Position numbers and translations under genes: made by a program
Assembly: GCA_047777475.1 (NCBI GenBank)
Contig: JBKEET010000007.1
Span: forward strand, 37,897-101,896
Reading direction: 5' to 3'
Length of the DNA: 64,000 nucleotides
Source: Sutterella sp047777475
Lineage (GTDB): Bacteria; Pseudomonadota; Gammaproteobacteria; Burkholderiales; Burkholderiaceae_F
The notes under the pieces: model-generated
The model's database searches: none
Seen by the model: only the letters and a program-made list of their open reading frames with translations
Told to the model about the DNA's origin: nothing
Part shown: positions 1 through 8,231 of the stretch, piece after piece
Numbering within the stretch: position 1 is the first letter of the stretch
Layout: every line of letters starts with the position of its first letter

Positions 1-995
1 TCACTGTCGACAACGGCGACCGCGAGCTCTTCAAGGCCTCGCGCGTCGACATGCAGAAGGAGTGGAGCGCCGTTTCGCACGAGATCGCCCGCGGCCGCGA
101 CCGCCCGGAATGCGCCGACCAGGAATTCGCGCGCATTTCCGATCCGAAGGACACGGGTCTCTTTGCTCATACGCCTTACGATGTGAACGAGAACGTCGCC
201 GCCCCGATGATCGCCTCGGGCGTGCGCCCGAAGATGGCGGTGATCCGCGAGGAGGGCGTCAACAGCCAGAACGAGATGGCTGCCGCCTTCACACGCGCGG
301 GCTTCGAGGTCTACGACGTGCACATGACGGACCTGCTCACGGGCCGCGCCGACCTCGCCGAATTCAAGGGCATCGCCTGCGCCGGCGGCTTCTCCTACGG
401 CGACGTGCTCGGTGCCGGCGGCGGCTGGGCCAAGACGATCCTCCACAATGCGAAGCTCGTCGACATGTTCAGCGCGTTCTTCGCGAGGCCTGACACGTTC
501 GGCCTTGGCATCTGCAACGGCTGCCAGATGATGAGCCAGCTGCGCGGCCTCATCCCGGGCGCCTCGCACTGGCCGCAGTTCCTGAGGAACCGCTCCGAGC
601 AGTTCGAAGCGCGCCTCGTCGACGTCGAAATCGAAAAGAGCCCCTCGATCTTCTTCGAGGGCATGGCGGGCGCCGTCCTCCCGGTCGTCAACGCCCACGG
701 CGAAGGCCGCGTGCACTTTGTGAAGCCCGAGGACGCGAAGGCCGCGATCGCCGCAGCGCGCTACGTCGATCCGCAGGGCCGTCCCGCCGAGGCCTATCCG
801 TTCAACCCGAACGGCTCGCCCGAGGGGCTGACCGCCTTCACGAACGAAGACGGCCGCTTCACGATCATGATGCCGCATCCGGAAAGGTCGCACCGCGCGG
901 TGCAGCTCTCCTGGCATCCGGACGAATGGAAGGATGTCTCGGGCTGGATGCGCATGTTCTGGAACGCCCCGCCGCTGGGTGGGCTGACCGGCTGA
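1..995 (+). CDS. purL: Phosphoribosylformylglycinamidine synthase, C-terminal part (partial)
   Basis: This is the 3' end of the large single-chain FGAM synthase of purine synthesis, which makes FGAM from FGAR, ATP and glutamine. The frame is open from base 3 to the stop at 993-995, so the start lies outside the window. The visible part is the end of the synthase core followed by the class I glutamine amidotransferase domain. The nucleophile cysteine sits in GICNGCQMM, and the downstream motif MPHPERSHRAVQLSWHP carries the histidine of the triad. This layout is the proteobacterial PurL type with fused glutaminase, not the separate PurQ/PurL/PurS set. A strong terminator follows at once, so it ends its transcript. 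Confidence 0.96.
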   Translation, partial: TVDNGDRELFKASRVDMQKEWSAVSHEIARGRDRPECADQEFARISDPKDTGLFAHTPYDVNENVAAPMIASGVRPKMAVIREEGVNSQNEMAAAFTRAGFEVYDVHMTDLLTGRADLAEFKGIACAGGFSYGDVLGAGGGWAKTILHNAKLVDMFSAFFARPDTFGLGICNGCQMMSQLRGLIPGASHWPQFLRNRSEQFEARLVDVEIEKSPSIFFEGMAGAVLPVVNAHGEGRVHFVKPEDAKAAIAAARYVDPQGRPAEAYPFNPNGSPEGLTAFTNEDGRFTIMMPHPERSHRAVQLSWHPDEWKDVSGWMRMFWNAPPLGGLTG

Positions 996-1013
996 CGGCT
1001 GAAGCCAAAAAGA

Positions 1014-1047
1014 AGAGCGCCGCGGAAAAGCTCCGCGGCGCTCTTTT
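1014..1047 (+). terminator. Intrinsic terminator of purL
   Basis: A 13-bp perfect stem (AGAGCGCCGCGGA and its complement) with a 5-nt loop is followed by a T run. It begins about 20 nt after the purL stop. Confidence 0.9.
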
Positions 1048-1098
1048 CATATCCCGGGCGCGGGGCGCCCGGACGCGCTTCACGCAAAAGCGCAGTCT

Positions 1099-1581
1099 TT
1101 ATTTCTTCTCCGCGTTCTGCTCGGGCCTCATCTCCCAGGCCGCAGTATCCCAGAGCGGCACGGTCGAGATGGAGTGCTTCAGGCTGCCCGAGATCTCCTT
1201 GGTGGAGTAGCAGAGGTAGATGAGCGTCTGGTTCTTCGGGTCGTAGATGCGGCGGATCTTCATCGTCTTGAAGAAGATGCTCTTTGATTTCGTGAACACC
1301 ACTTCGCCGTCCTTGCTGCGGTCGATGCCCGCGATCATCTCGGGCGTGATCTCGCCCGTCTGGCGGCAGGAAACCGAGCTGTCGGACGGATCCGCGAAGG
1401 CGAGGTTGTCCTCGATGCTCGCCACGTGGCAGGTCACGCCCGGCACCTTGGGATCGACGAAGGCATCGATCTTGATGTCCTTGAACGTGAAGATGCCGAG
1501 CGAGACGTCGCCCGGCTCGTCTTTCGAGCAGCCGGCGAGCAGCAGGGGCAGGCAGAGCGCGGTAAGGAGAAATTTTTTCAT
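1099..1581 (-). CDS. creA: CreA family lipoprotein
   Basis: A 160-residue exported protein of the CreA family, whose biochemical role is not established. The N-terminus is a lipoprotein signal with lipobox LAGC, Cys18 being the lipidated residue. Family hallmarks follow: a DPKVPGVTCHV segment, a DPSDSSVSCRQTGEI segment, EVVFTKSKSIFFKTMKIRR and the C-terminal STVPLW. The two conserved cysteine-containing blocks fit a periplasmic disulfide. It is a single gene, convergent with purL across the terminator. Many family members are annotated as periplasmic with no lipid anchor; here the lipobox is clear. Confidence 0.9.
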   Translation of the reverse strand: MKKFLLTALCLPLLLAGCSKDEPGDVSLGIFTFKDIKIDAFVDPKVPGVTCHVASIEDNLAFADPSDSSVSCRQTGEITPEMIAGIDRSKDGEVVFTKSKSIFFKTMKIRRIYDPKNQTLIYLCYSTKEISGSLKHSISTVPLWDTAAWEMRPEQNAEKK

Positions 1582-1714
1582 TGCAATGGGACCAAAGGAA
1601 GTGCGGTACTAAAACGAGCGCAAACCAAAAGTATATTGCCTTTCGGCGCGGTGAGGCCCCGCGGCAGGCCGCAGGTTACAATATCGAAAGCATTCAGTTT
1701 TCCCCGGAATTGCC

Positions 1715-2240
1715 ATGGCAGCTTCAAGCGAAAGACCCATGCGGCGCAAGGACCGCGAGCTCACCGAAGAGGAAGCGCTCGAGATCGTGCGCACCTCCCA
1801 TTATGCCGTGATCGCCACGTGCGACGCCTCGGGCACGCCATACGCGGTGCCCGTTTCGCCGGTCTGGATCGACGGCGCGCTGTATTTCCATTCCGCGGCT
1901 GATCCCGCGGGCCGCAGGGCGAGCAACCTCGCGCAGAATCCCCGCGTCTCGCTCTGCTATCTCGCCCGGTGCCGTTCGGTGTACGAGCCGCCCGAAAACT
2001 TTCACCGTAAACTACGCCTCGGCCGTCGTTGCGGGCTGCGCCGAGCGCGTGACGGACGAAGCCGAGCGGCGCCGCGCCGCTTTGGCGCTCTGCGCTTTCC
2101 AGTGCCCCGATGCGCCCCAGGAGAGCGTCGAGAACGCCTGGGCGCATTCCGGCGACCGCATCACCGTCTGGAAGGTCATTCCCGAAAAGATTTCCGGCAA
2201 GGCGCGCCGGCCGAAGACCGCAGCGCCCGCTGCCAAGTAA
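1715..2240 (+). pseudogene. Pyridoxamine 5'-phosphate oxidase family protein, frameshifted
   Basis: A PNPOx-like flavin-binding split-barrel protein (nitroimidazole-resistance/NimA-like group). The first frame encodes VRTSHYAVIATCDASGTPYAVPVSPVW and continues to SVYEPPENF. The rest of the domain (a conserved AGCAERV-type segment, then ALCAFQCPDAP and the end IPEKISGKARR) is in the next frame. Removing one T from the TTT at 2000-2002 restores a single reading frame of about 174 codons ending at 2240. The break lies inside the conserved domain, so as read the product is not functional. Because it sits in a homopolymer, a consensus error is as likely as a mutation. A TACAAT -10 candidate lies at 1677-1682. 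Confidence 0.8.
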
Positions 2241-2284
2241 CGTTTTACCGGTGCCGCAGGGCACCGCTTTGAAAAGGATTTCCC

Positions 2285-3823
2285 GTGCTCACTAATGACA
2301 AACGCGCTCTGATCGCCGTGGCCGGCGACAAGGAGCTCTGCATTCTTCCGAAGCTCGCCAACCGCCACGGCCTCATCACCGGCGCCACCGGCACCGGCAA
2401 GACGGTGACCCTGCAGAACCTCGCCGAGACCTTCTCGCAGATGGGCGTGCCTGTGTTCCTCGCCGACGTGAAGGGCGACCTCTCGGGCATCTCCGCCAAG
2501 GGCCAGCCGAAAGGCAAGATCGCGCAGCGCGTCGAGGAGCTCGGGCTCCCCGGCAAGGGCTACGTCAACCAGGGCTTCCCGGTGGCGTTCTGGGACGTCT
2601 TCGGCAAGGAAGGCCACCCGCTGCGCACGACGGTGAGCGCGATGGGCCCGCTGCTCTTGGCAAGGCTCCTCAACCTCAACGAGGTGCAGAGCGGCGTGCT
2701 CACGATGGCGTTCCGCATCGCCGACGACCAGGGCCTGCTCCTTCTTGACATGAAGGACCTGCGCAGCATGCTGAAGTTCATCGCGGACAACCGCGAGCAG
2801 TTCCAGGACTACGGCAACATCTCGGCCGCGTCGGTGGGCGCCATCCAGCGCGGCCTGCTGCGGCTTGAGGAAGAGGGCGGCGACGCGTTCTTCGGCGAGC
2901 CGGCGCTCGACATCGCCGACCTGCTGCAGACCGACGAGAACGGCAAGGGCGTTGTCAACATCCTCGCCTCCGACCAGCTCATCAATTCGCCGCGCATCTA
3001 TTCGACGCTCCTCGTGTGGCTCCTCTCCGAGCTCTTCGAGCGCCTCCCCGAAGTGGGCGATCCCGAGAAACCGAAGCTCGTCTTCTTCTTCGACGAAGCG
3101 CACCTGCTTTTCGACGATGCCGAGCCCGTGCTCCTCGAAAAGATCGAACAGGTCGTGCGCCTCATCCGCTCGCGCGGCGTCGGCGTCTATTTCGTGACGC
3201 AGAACCCCGCCGACATTCCCGACTCGGTCCTCGGCCAGCTCGGCAACCGCGTGCAGCACGCGCTGCGCGCCTTCACCCCCAAGGAGCAGAAGTCGGTGCG
3301 CGTGGCCGCCGAGAGCTTCCGCGCGAACCCCGCGTTCGACACCGCCAAGGTGATCACCGAGCTCGGCGTGGGCGAGGCGCTCGTCTCGTTCCTCGACGAG
3401 AAGGGCCGCCCGAACGTCGTCGAGCGTGCGCTCGTCGCGCCGCCGCAGAGCTTCGTCGGGCCGATTTCGCCCGAGGAGCGCACGCGCCTCATGCGCACGT
3501 CGCTCGTCGCCGGCGTCTACGACAAGGCGCTCGACCGCGAATCCGCCTACGAGGTGCTCGCCAAGCGCACCGCGGAGCTGCAGAAAAAGGCCGACGAGGC
3601 CGCGGCCGAGGCGGCGCGCGCCAAGGAAGAAAAGGAACGCGCCAAGCTCGAGCGCGAGCGCGAGAGGGAAGAGGCGAGGGCCGAACGGGAGCGCGAGAAG
3701 AACGACGTCTTCGGCGGCTTCGTCAAGAGCGCCACGCGCAACATCTCGAACACGGTCGGCCGCGAGATCGGCCGCCAGATCGTGCGCGGCATCTTAGGCG
3801 GCCTGTTCGGCAAGCGCCGCTGA
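2285..3823 (+). CDS. yjgR: YjgR/HerA-like P-loop ATPase (DUF853 family)
   Basis: A 512-residue member of the DUF853 family, related to HerA/FtsK-type ATPases; the E. coli homologue is YjgR, whose function is unclear. Walker A GATGTGKT is at residues 33-40, and a Walker B-like strand LVFFFDEAHLLF lies near the middle. Sensor-like segments FVTQNPADIPDSVLGQLGNR and RAFTPKEQKSVR match the family. The C-terminal ~80 residues are a highly charged Lys/Glu/Arg coiled-coil, then a glycine-rich tail ending in GLFGKRR. Length matches the family. It starts 44 nt after the preceding gene and is followed by kbp on the same strand. Confidence 0.88.
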   Translation: MLTNDKRALIAVAGDKELCILPKLANRHGLITGATGTGKTVTLQNLAETFSQMGVPVFLADVKGDLSGISAKGQPKGKIAQRVEELGLPGKGYVNQGFPVAFWDVFGKEGHPLRTTVSAMGPLLLARLLNLNEVQSGVLTMAFRIADDQGLLLLDMKDLRSMLKFIADNREQFQDYGNISAASVGAIQRGLLRLEEEGGDAFFGEPALDIADLLQTDENGKGVVNILASDQLINSPRIYSTLLVWLLSELFERLPEVGDPEKPKLVFFFDEAHLLFDDAEPVLLEKIEQVVRLIRSRGVGVYFVTQNPADIPDSVLGQLGNRVQHALRAFTPKEQKSVRVAAESFRANPAFDTAKVITELGVGEALVSFLDEKGRPNVVERALVAPPQSFVGPISPEERTRLMRTSLVAGVYDKALDRESAYEVLAKRTAELQKKADEAAAEAARAKEEKERAKLEREREREEARAEREREKNDVFGGFVKSATRNISNTVGREIGRQIVRGILGGLFGKRR

Positions 3824-3884
3824 AAACCCAAAGTATTTTTATCACTGCGGCGGGCCCTTCCGCCGCTATCACAAGGAGAGCGCC

Positions 3885-4343
3885 ATGGGCATTTTCTCGT
3901 TTATCAAAGATGTCGGCGAAAAGCTTTTCGGCGGCGAGGCCAAGGCCGCCGAGCTTACGCCCGAAGACAAGGCGGGCGAAATCAAGAAGAGCATCGAATC
4001 GCTCGGCCTTGACGCCAAGGACGTCGAGGTGAAGGTCGACGGCGACCAGGTGACCCTGAGCGGCAAGGTCAAGGACCAGGAAACGCTCGAGAAGGTGGTG
4101 CTCGCCTCCGGCAACAACGAAGGCATCGCGTCGGTGAAGACCGACGTTGCGGTCGACGCGCCGCAGGAAGAGTCGGTGTTCTACACGGTCAAGAAGGGCG
4201 ACACGCTCTGGAAGATCGCCGAGATGCACTACGGCAAGGGCAAGGGCGCCAAGTACAACGTGATCTTCGAGGCGAACCGCCCGATGCTCAAGGACCCCGA
4301 CAAGATCTATCCGGGCCAGGTGCTCCGCATTCCGAAGCTCTGA
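3885..4343 (+). CDS. kbp: BON-LysM protein, potassium-binding protein Kbp (YgaU)
   Basis: A 152-residue protein with no signal peptide and the domain order of E. coli Kbp/YgaU: a short N-terminal region MGIFSFIKDVGEKLF, a BON domain (about residues 25-90, with VEVKVDGDQVTLSGKV), then a LysM domain (about residues 97-150) beginning VFYTVKKGDTLWKIAEMHYG and ending GQVLRIPKL. In E. coli it is a cytoplasmic K+-binding protein. The SD AAGGAGAG lies just before the ATG. It may share a transcript with the yjgR-like gene 60 nt upstream. Confidence 0.93.
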   Translation: MGIFSFIKDVGEKLFGGEAKAAELTPEDKAGEIKKSIESLGLDAKDVEVKVDGDQVTLSGKVKDQETLEKVVLASGNNEGIASVKTDVAVDAPQEESVFYTVKKGDTLWKIAEMHYGKGKGAKYNVIFEANRPMLKDPDKIYPGQVLRIPKL

Positions 4344-4408
4344 TCCGCTGAAAAAAGCGGCCGCCGCTCCGAAGCCTTTTCGGGCGGCAGCCGAAGGACC
4401 AAAACAAA

Positions 4409-4446
4409 ACCGGCTTCAGGCAAGTGCCCGAAGCCGGTCTTTTTTT
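4409..4446. terminator. Bidirectional intrinsic terminator between kbp and the hydrolase gene
   Basis: Stem ACCGGCTTC/GAAGCCGGT with a T run on the right and an A run on the left, so it can end both converging transcripts. Confidence 0.9.
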
Positions 4447-4491
4447 CGGTCATCCGAAGCCCTCGGGGAGGCCTCGGAATGTCCGAAAGGC

Positions 4492-5565
4492 TTATTGAAA
4501 GGACTTCTTGAAGAACGCCTCGATCGCATCGAACGGGATCTTGTCCTTTTGGTCGTAAAGGTCGGTGTGCGAAGCGCCCGGGACGATGATCATCTCTTTG
4601 TTATTGCCCGTGAGCTTGCTGAAGGCCGTCTTGCCGAAATAGAGCGAATGCGCCTTCTCGCCGTGGACGATCAGCACGGGCGCGGTGATCTCGCCCGCGT
4701 ATTCAAGGAGCTTGAAGTTGAGGAACGGAACCGTCCAGGTCTTGTTCCAGCCGCCGTTCGAGTTGACCGAGCGGGGATGGTAGCCGCGCTTGGTCTTGTA
4801 GTAGGCGACGTAGTCCTTTACGAACTGCGGGGCGTCGGCGGGCGCCGTCTCGGGCAGGCCGCCCGCGAGGCTGTAGCGGCCCGCCCTGGCGTCGGCCGTG
4901 CGCTGCTGAGCGGCCTCAAGGCGCTTCTTATTGCGCGCTTCGGCGCTGTCCTCGGCGTCGAAATAGCCGTTCGCGGTGACGCGGGTCATGTCGTACATCG
5001 TAACGGCGACCGTTGCCTTGATGCGCGGGTCGGCGGACGCGGCGGAAAGCGCCATGCCGCCCCAGCCGCAGATGCCGAGGATGCCGATGCGGTTCGGATC
5101 GGTCCTGTCGTTCACGGAGAGGAAGTCGACGGCCGCGAGGAAGTCCTCGGTGTTGATGTCGGGCGAGGCCACATAGCGGGGCGTGCCGCCGCTTTCGCCC
5201 GTGAAGGACGGGTCGAACGCAATCGTGAGGAAGCCGCGCTTGGCGAGTTCCTGGGCGTAGAGGCCCGAGGCCTGTTCCTTCACGGCGCCGAACGGCCCGC
5301 TCACCGCAACGGCGGGAAGCCTGCCCGAAGCGTTTTTCGGGGCGTAAAGGTCGGCGGCCAGCGTGATGCCGTAGCGGTTCACGAAAGTCACCTTCTTGTG
5401 TTCGACGGCGGCGTCCTGCGGGAACACCTTGTCCCACTCGCTCGTGAGCTTGAGCGGTTCGGGCGCAAGGGGCGAGCCCTGCGGCACGGCCGCGGAGGCG
5501 GAGGCGGCGAGCACGCTGCCCGCGGCGGCCGAAAGAATGAAATGATGCAGCAATGTGCGGACCAT
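4492..5565 (-). CDS. Secreted alpha/beta hydrolase
   Basis: A 357-residue alpha/beta-hydrolase of the dienelactone-hydrolase/YcjY-like group. I start it at the ATG giving MVRTLLHHFILSAAAGSVLA, which supplies a signal peptide ending near ASASA; an upstream in-frame start would put extra residues before the signal. The fold is marked by GITLAADLYAPKN, VSGPFGAV and FDPSFTGESGG. The nucleophile elbow is GICGWGG, a cysteine-type variant of GxSxGG. PVLIVHGEK and GASHTDLYD supply the acid and histidine regions. The substrate is unknown. It is divergent from a LysR regulator, its probable controller. Confidence 0.85.
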   Translation of the reverse strand: MVRTLLHHFILSAAAGSVLAASASAAVPQGSPLAPEPLKLTSEWDKVFPQDAAVEHKKVTFVNRYGITLAADLYAPKNASGRLPAVAVSGPFGAVKEQASGLYAQELAKRGFLTIAFDPSFTGESGGTPRYVASPDINTEDFLAAVDFLSVNDRTDPNRIGILGICGWGGMALSAASADPRIKATVAVTMYDMTRVTANGYFDAEDSAEARNKKRLEAAQQRTADARAGRYSLAGGLPETAPADAPQFVKDYVAYYKTKRGYHPRSVNSNGGWNKTWTVPFLNFKLLEYAGEITAPVLIVHGEKAHSLYFGKTAFSKLTGNNKEMIIVPGASHTDLYDQKDKIPFDAIEAFFKKSFQ

Positions 5566-5599
5566 GGCAGATTCCTCAAAGGCAAAAATTTGAAGTGCC

Positions 5600-5669
5600 T
5601 TCACTATACGGAAGCGCTCGTGAAATAACAATTACTTTATTAGAATAGGAATCGATGCCTATAAGGCAT
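5600..5669. promoter_or_regulatory. Divergent control region with two inverted repeats (LysR-type operator candidates)
   Basis: Between the divergent hydrolase and LysR genes lie TTCAC-N15-GTGAA (5600-5624) and ATGCCTATAAGGCAT (5655-5669). The second contains the T-N11-A pattern typical of LysR-family sites, TGCCTATAAGGCA. Location and symmetry suggest binding by the adjacent regulator. Confidence 0.5.
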
Positions 5670-5692
5670 ATCTCATGGAGGGAGGACGAACC

Positions 5693-6610
5693 GTGGATTT
5701 CCGTGTGCTCCGCTACTTTGTGGCCGCCGCCGATGCGGGCGGGATAACGCACGCCGCCGAGCGGCTGCACGTGACGCAGCCGACGGTGAGCCGGCAGCTG
5801 CAGGAGCTCGAGGAAGAGCTCGGGCAGGCGCTTTTCGTGCGCGAAAGCCGCGGCATGCGCCTCACGCCCGCCGGGCGGCTCTTTTACCGCCGGGCGGCGG
5901 ACATCCTCGAAATGGCGAGGCGCACGAAGTCGGAGTTTGCCGCCCTGAGCGATTTCTCGGGCGGCGACACCGAGGCGGTCTGCGCCGAGACGGCGGGCAT
6001 CCGGCTCCTGGCCCGGGTGTTCCGGGACGTGCGGCGGCGCTTCCCGGAGATGCGCCTTGGCATCCGGAGCGGCAACATCGAGCTCGCGCTCGACCGGCTG
6101 CGGGACGGGCTTGCCGATTTCGCCGTGATCATGGAAGAGGCGGACCTCGCGGATTACGAATCGGCGGAGCTCCCGCACCGCGACCTCTGGGGGCTCCTCG
6201 TGAGGGAAGACGATCTGCTTGCGCAGAAGAAGGCGGCGAGCCTCGCGGACTGCCTCGGGCGCGACCTCTTCCTTTCGCGCAGGGGCCTGCAGCCCGGCAT
6301 GTCGCCCGCCTTCGACCGGCTCCGCAATCGCCTTCGGATCGCGGGCACCTACGACCTCGCCTACAACGCCGCGCAGCTGGTGCGCGAAGGCGCGGGCGCG
6401 GCCGTCACGATCGGCGGCATCGTAACCGAAGGGAGGGGCACCGGGCTCTGCTTCAGGCCTTTTGCGCCGGCGTTCCCGGCCGCTCCGCTGCGGCTTATCT
6501 GGCCCAAGGCCCGGGAGCCGAGCCGCGCGGCCGCGGTGATGATCGATGCGCTGAAAAAGGCCGCGGCCGAAGAATCGGGTGCCGCCGAAGCTGCCGCGCA
6601 GACGCCTTAA
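5693..6610 (+). CDS. LysR family transcriptional regulator
   Basis: About 305 residues. The N-terminal winged HTH reads FRVLRYFVAAADAGGITHAAERLHVTQPTVSRQLQELEEELG, shown here only in its key parts (AERLHVTQPTVSRQL), followed by a linker helix and a substrate-binding domain. I chose the GTG at 5693 because GGAGGGAGGA at 5677-5686 is an excellent SD for it; the ATG at 5675 lies upstream of that SD. The effector is unknown. The divergent secreted hydrolase is the obvious target. Its stop overlaps the stop of the convergent DUF488 gene by 4 bp. Confidence 0.92.
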   Translation: MDFRVLRYFVAAADAGGITHAAERLHVTQPTVSRQLQELEEELGQALFVRESRGMRLTPAGRLFYRRAADILEMARRTKSEFAALSDFSGGDTEAVCAETAGIRLLARVFRDVRRRFPEMRLGIRSGNIELALDRLRDGLADFAVIMEEADLADYESAELPHRDLWGLLVREDDLLAQKKAASLADCLGRDLFLSRRGLQPGMSPAFDRLRNRLRIAGTYDLAYNAAQLVREGAGAAVTIGGIVTEGRGTGLCFRPFAPAFPAAPLRLIWPKAREPSRAAAVMIDALKKAAAEESGAAEAAAQTP

Positions 6611-7023
6611 AGGCTTTTGAGGAGCCCGAGGAGCGCCTCGGCGTGGCTGCGCCTTGCGCGCGTCGCCGTGCCGAGGAGGCACACCGAGCGGAAATCGCCG
6701 TACGTTTTCTTAAAGTGCTCCGCGGCGCCCGTCTTCTTCATCTGCGCGAGGTAGCGGTCCCGATAGTCTTCCCAGGGGATTTTCTTCTTGATGTAAAGGT
6801 CGAGCAGCGCGGGCTCCGGCGCGAAGTTCACGTCGCTTGCGTACTGCGCGCCCGTGATCTCGGGCACGAGGTAGGCGAGGTCGCGGCTTTTCGTGAAGCC
6901 GCACAGCTGGCTCGTGTTGCGCAGCCGCACGTCGAGCACGAGGTCGGCGCGGTGTTTTTTCAAGGTTTCGAAAAATGCCTCGGCGCTCGTTTCGTAGGCG
7001 CTCAGCTCAAAAAGCTCGGGCAT
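6607..7023 (-). CDS. DUF488 family protein
   Basis: A 138-residue DUF488-type protein of unknown function. Visible family features are the start ELFELSAYETSAEAFFETLKK, the strand DLVLDVRLRNTSQLCGF and the tail segment SVCLLGTATRARRSHAEALLGLL. In many relatives the tail has a cysteine-His-Arg pattern (C..E...CHR); here the second cysteine is absent. It ends against the convergent LysR gene. Confidence 0.8.
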   Translation of the reverse strand: MPELFELSAYETSAEAFFETLKKHRADLVLDVRLRNTSQLCGFTKSRDLAYLVPEITGAQYASDVNFAPEPALLDLYIKKKIPWEDYRDRYLAQMKKTGAAEHFKKTYGDFRSVCLLGTATRARRSHAEALLGLLKSL

Positions 7024-7043
7024 CGGTCTTTTTCCTCCTTACT

Positions 7044-7766
7044 TTACTTGAGTGCGAATCCCTGCTTCTGCAGGAAGGGGAGCACGTTCGGGCGGCGCTC
7101 GCGCGCGAGTAGGCGCCGCACCTCATCGCTCCAGCGCGCGTCCTTGGGCGAGGCGGGACGCGAGGCATAGTAGCGGCGCATCGTTTCGTCATAGGCTGAC
7201 ATCTCGGCCGGGTCGGCTTTCCTGTAGCGGTTTTCCATGAAGGTGACCGAGGCGGGGAGCCGCGGCTTGATGCCGTTTCTCTGCGCAGGGTGCCCGAAGG
7301 CGATGCCGAAAAGGGGCGCCGTCTGCGGGGGCAGGGCGAGGAGCTCGGCCACCTCGGCGATGTTGTTGCGGATGCCGCCGATGAAGACGCCGCCCAAGCC
7401 CAGCGACTCGAGCGCCGCCATGGCGCTCTGGCCCATGATGCCGGCGTCGACGGCGCAGTAGAGCAGCTGCTCGGTCCAGCCGAGGTCGGGTTTTTCGGCG
7501 AGCGCGGCGTCGCGCGCGAGGTCGGCGCAGAACACCCAGAATTCGGGGGCGGCGGCGACGTGCGCCTGATGGCCGGCGAGCTCGGCAAGCCGGGCGCGCT
7601 TTTCGGGGTCGGTGATGCGGATGACGCTCACGACCTGCAGGGCGCAGGTGCTCGAGCTCTGGCGCGCGGCGGCCGCAACGGCGGCGAGGTCGGCCTCGGA
7701 GACGGGTTCCGCGGTGAAGCTTCTCACGGAAGCGTGGCGGGCAAGAAGGTCGGTTGTTTCGGACAC
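7044..7766 (-). CDS. NfsA-like NAD(P)H-dependent nitroreductase/flavin reductase
   Basis: A 240-residue FMN-dependent oxidoreductase of the NfsA/FRP group. Typical segments are LLARHASVRSFTAEPV, AARQSSSTCALQVVSVIRI (FMN phosphate region), GLGGVFIGGIRNN and LFGIAFGHPAQRNGIKPRLP. The start is GTG at 7766, with GAGGAG seven nt upstream; an in-frame TTG further upstream overlaps the SD and is less likely. The natural substrate cannot be told; relatives reduce nitroaromatics and quinones. It lies 20 nt from the DUF488 gene on the same strand, so they may be co-transcribed. Confidence 0.88.
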   Translation of the reverse strand: MSETTDLLARHASVRSFTAEPVSEADLAAVAAAARQSSSTCALQVVSVIRITDPEKRARLAELAGHQAHVAAAPEFWVFCADLARDAALAEKPDLGWTEQLLYCAVDAGIMGQSAMAALESLGLGGVFIGGIRNNIAEVAELLALPPQTAPLFGIAFGHPAQRNGIKPRLPASVTFMENRYRKADPAEMSAYDETMRRYYASRPASPKDARWSDEVRRLLARERRPNVLPFLQKQGFALK

Positions 7767-7808
7767 GGAAGAACTCCTCGTCAAAAACGATGATCCTTCA
7801 GTGTATAA

Positions 7809-7848
7809 GAAAGCCCTCCCTTCGGGAACGGTCCCAAAGGGAGGGCTC
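7809..7848 (-). terminator. Intrinsic terminator after the cytochrome c gene
   Basis: On the minus strand AGCCCTCCCTT pairs with AAGGGAGGGCT and is followed by TTTCTTAT. It separates the respiratory cluster from the NfsA-like gene. Confidence 0.85.
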
Positions 7849-7874
7849 TTCAGCCTTTCGGCCGAGGGGCTGCT

Positions 7875-8213
7875 TTACTTGGCGGCTTTCACCTGAAGCT
7901 TGAAGTTGTGGCAGCTGTTGCACATCAGCTCGGGCTTGTTGGCGGGCGCATCGGGCTTATGGCACTCGACGCACTCGACCTTGCCGAGGTGGGAGTAGTG
8001 CGGGTTGGGCACAACGTTCTTCGTCTTTTCGGCGAGCTTGTCATAGGGGCCGTGGCACTTCAGGCACTGGTCCTTGACGGCCCAGCCGCTTTCCGTGTTC
8101 GGGAAGGTGGCGCCGTGCAGCTCCTTGAGCGTCTTTTCAGCCGCGGAAGCCGAGCCCATGCCGAAGGCCAGGGCAACCGCCAGCGTCATGGCGGCAACAA
8201 AAGATTTCTTCAT
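7875..8213 (-). CDS. Small periplasmic triheme cytochrome c (class III/flavocytochrome partner)
   Basis: A 112-residue protein with a Sec signal peptide (MKKSFVAAMTLAVALAFGMG, cleavage near ASA-AE). Three heme attachment motifs are CLKCH, CVECH and CNSCH. Three further histidines (LHG, PHY, SHL) could supply distal ligands for three bis-His hemes. This resembles the cytochrome domain of fumarate-reductase-type flavocytochromes, encoded here as a separate subunit. I chose the ATG at 8213, with AGGAG eight nt upstream; the GTG nine bases before overlaps that SD. It lies 18 nt downstream of the flavoprotein gene, so it is very likely its electron donor, fed by an inner-membrane quinol dehydrogenase not seen in the window. 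Confidence 0.88.
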   Translation of the reverse strand: MKKSFVAAMTLAVALAFGMGSASAAEKTLKELHGATFPNTESGWAVKDQCLKCHGPYDKLAEKTKNVVPNPHYSHLGKVECVECHKPDAPANKPELMCNSCHNFKLQVKAAK

Positions 8214-8231
8214 TTTCTGCACTCCTCAGAA

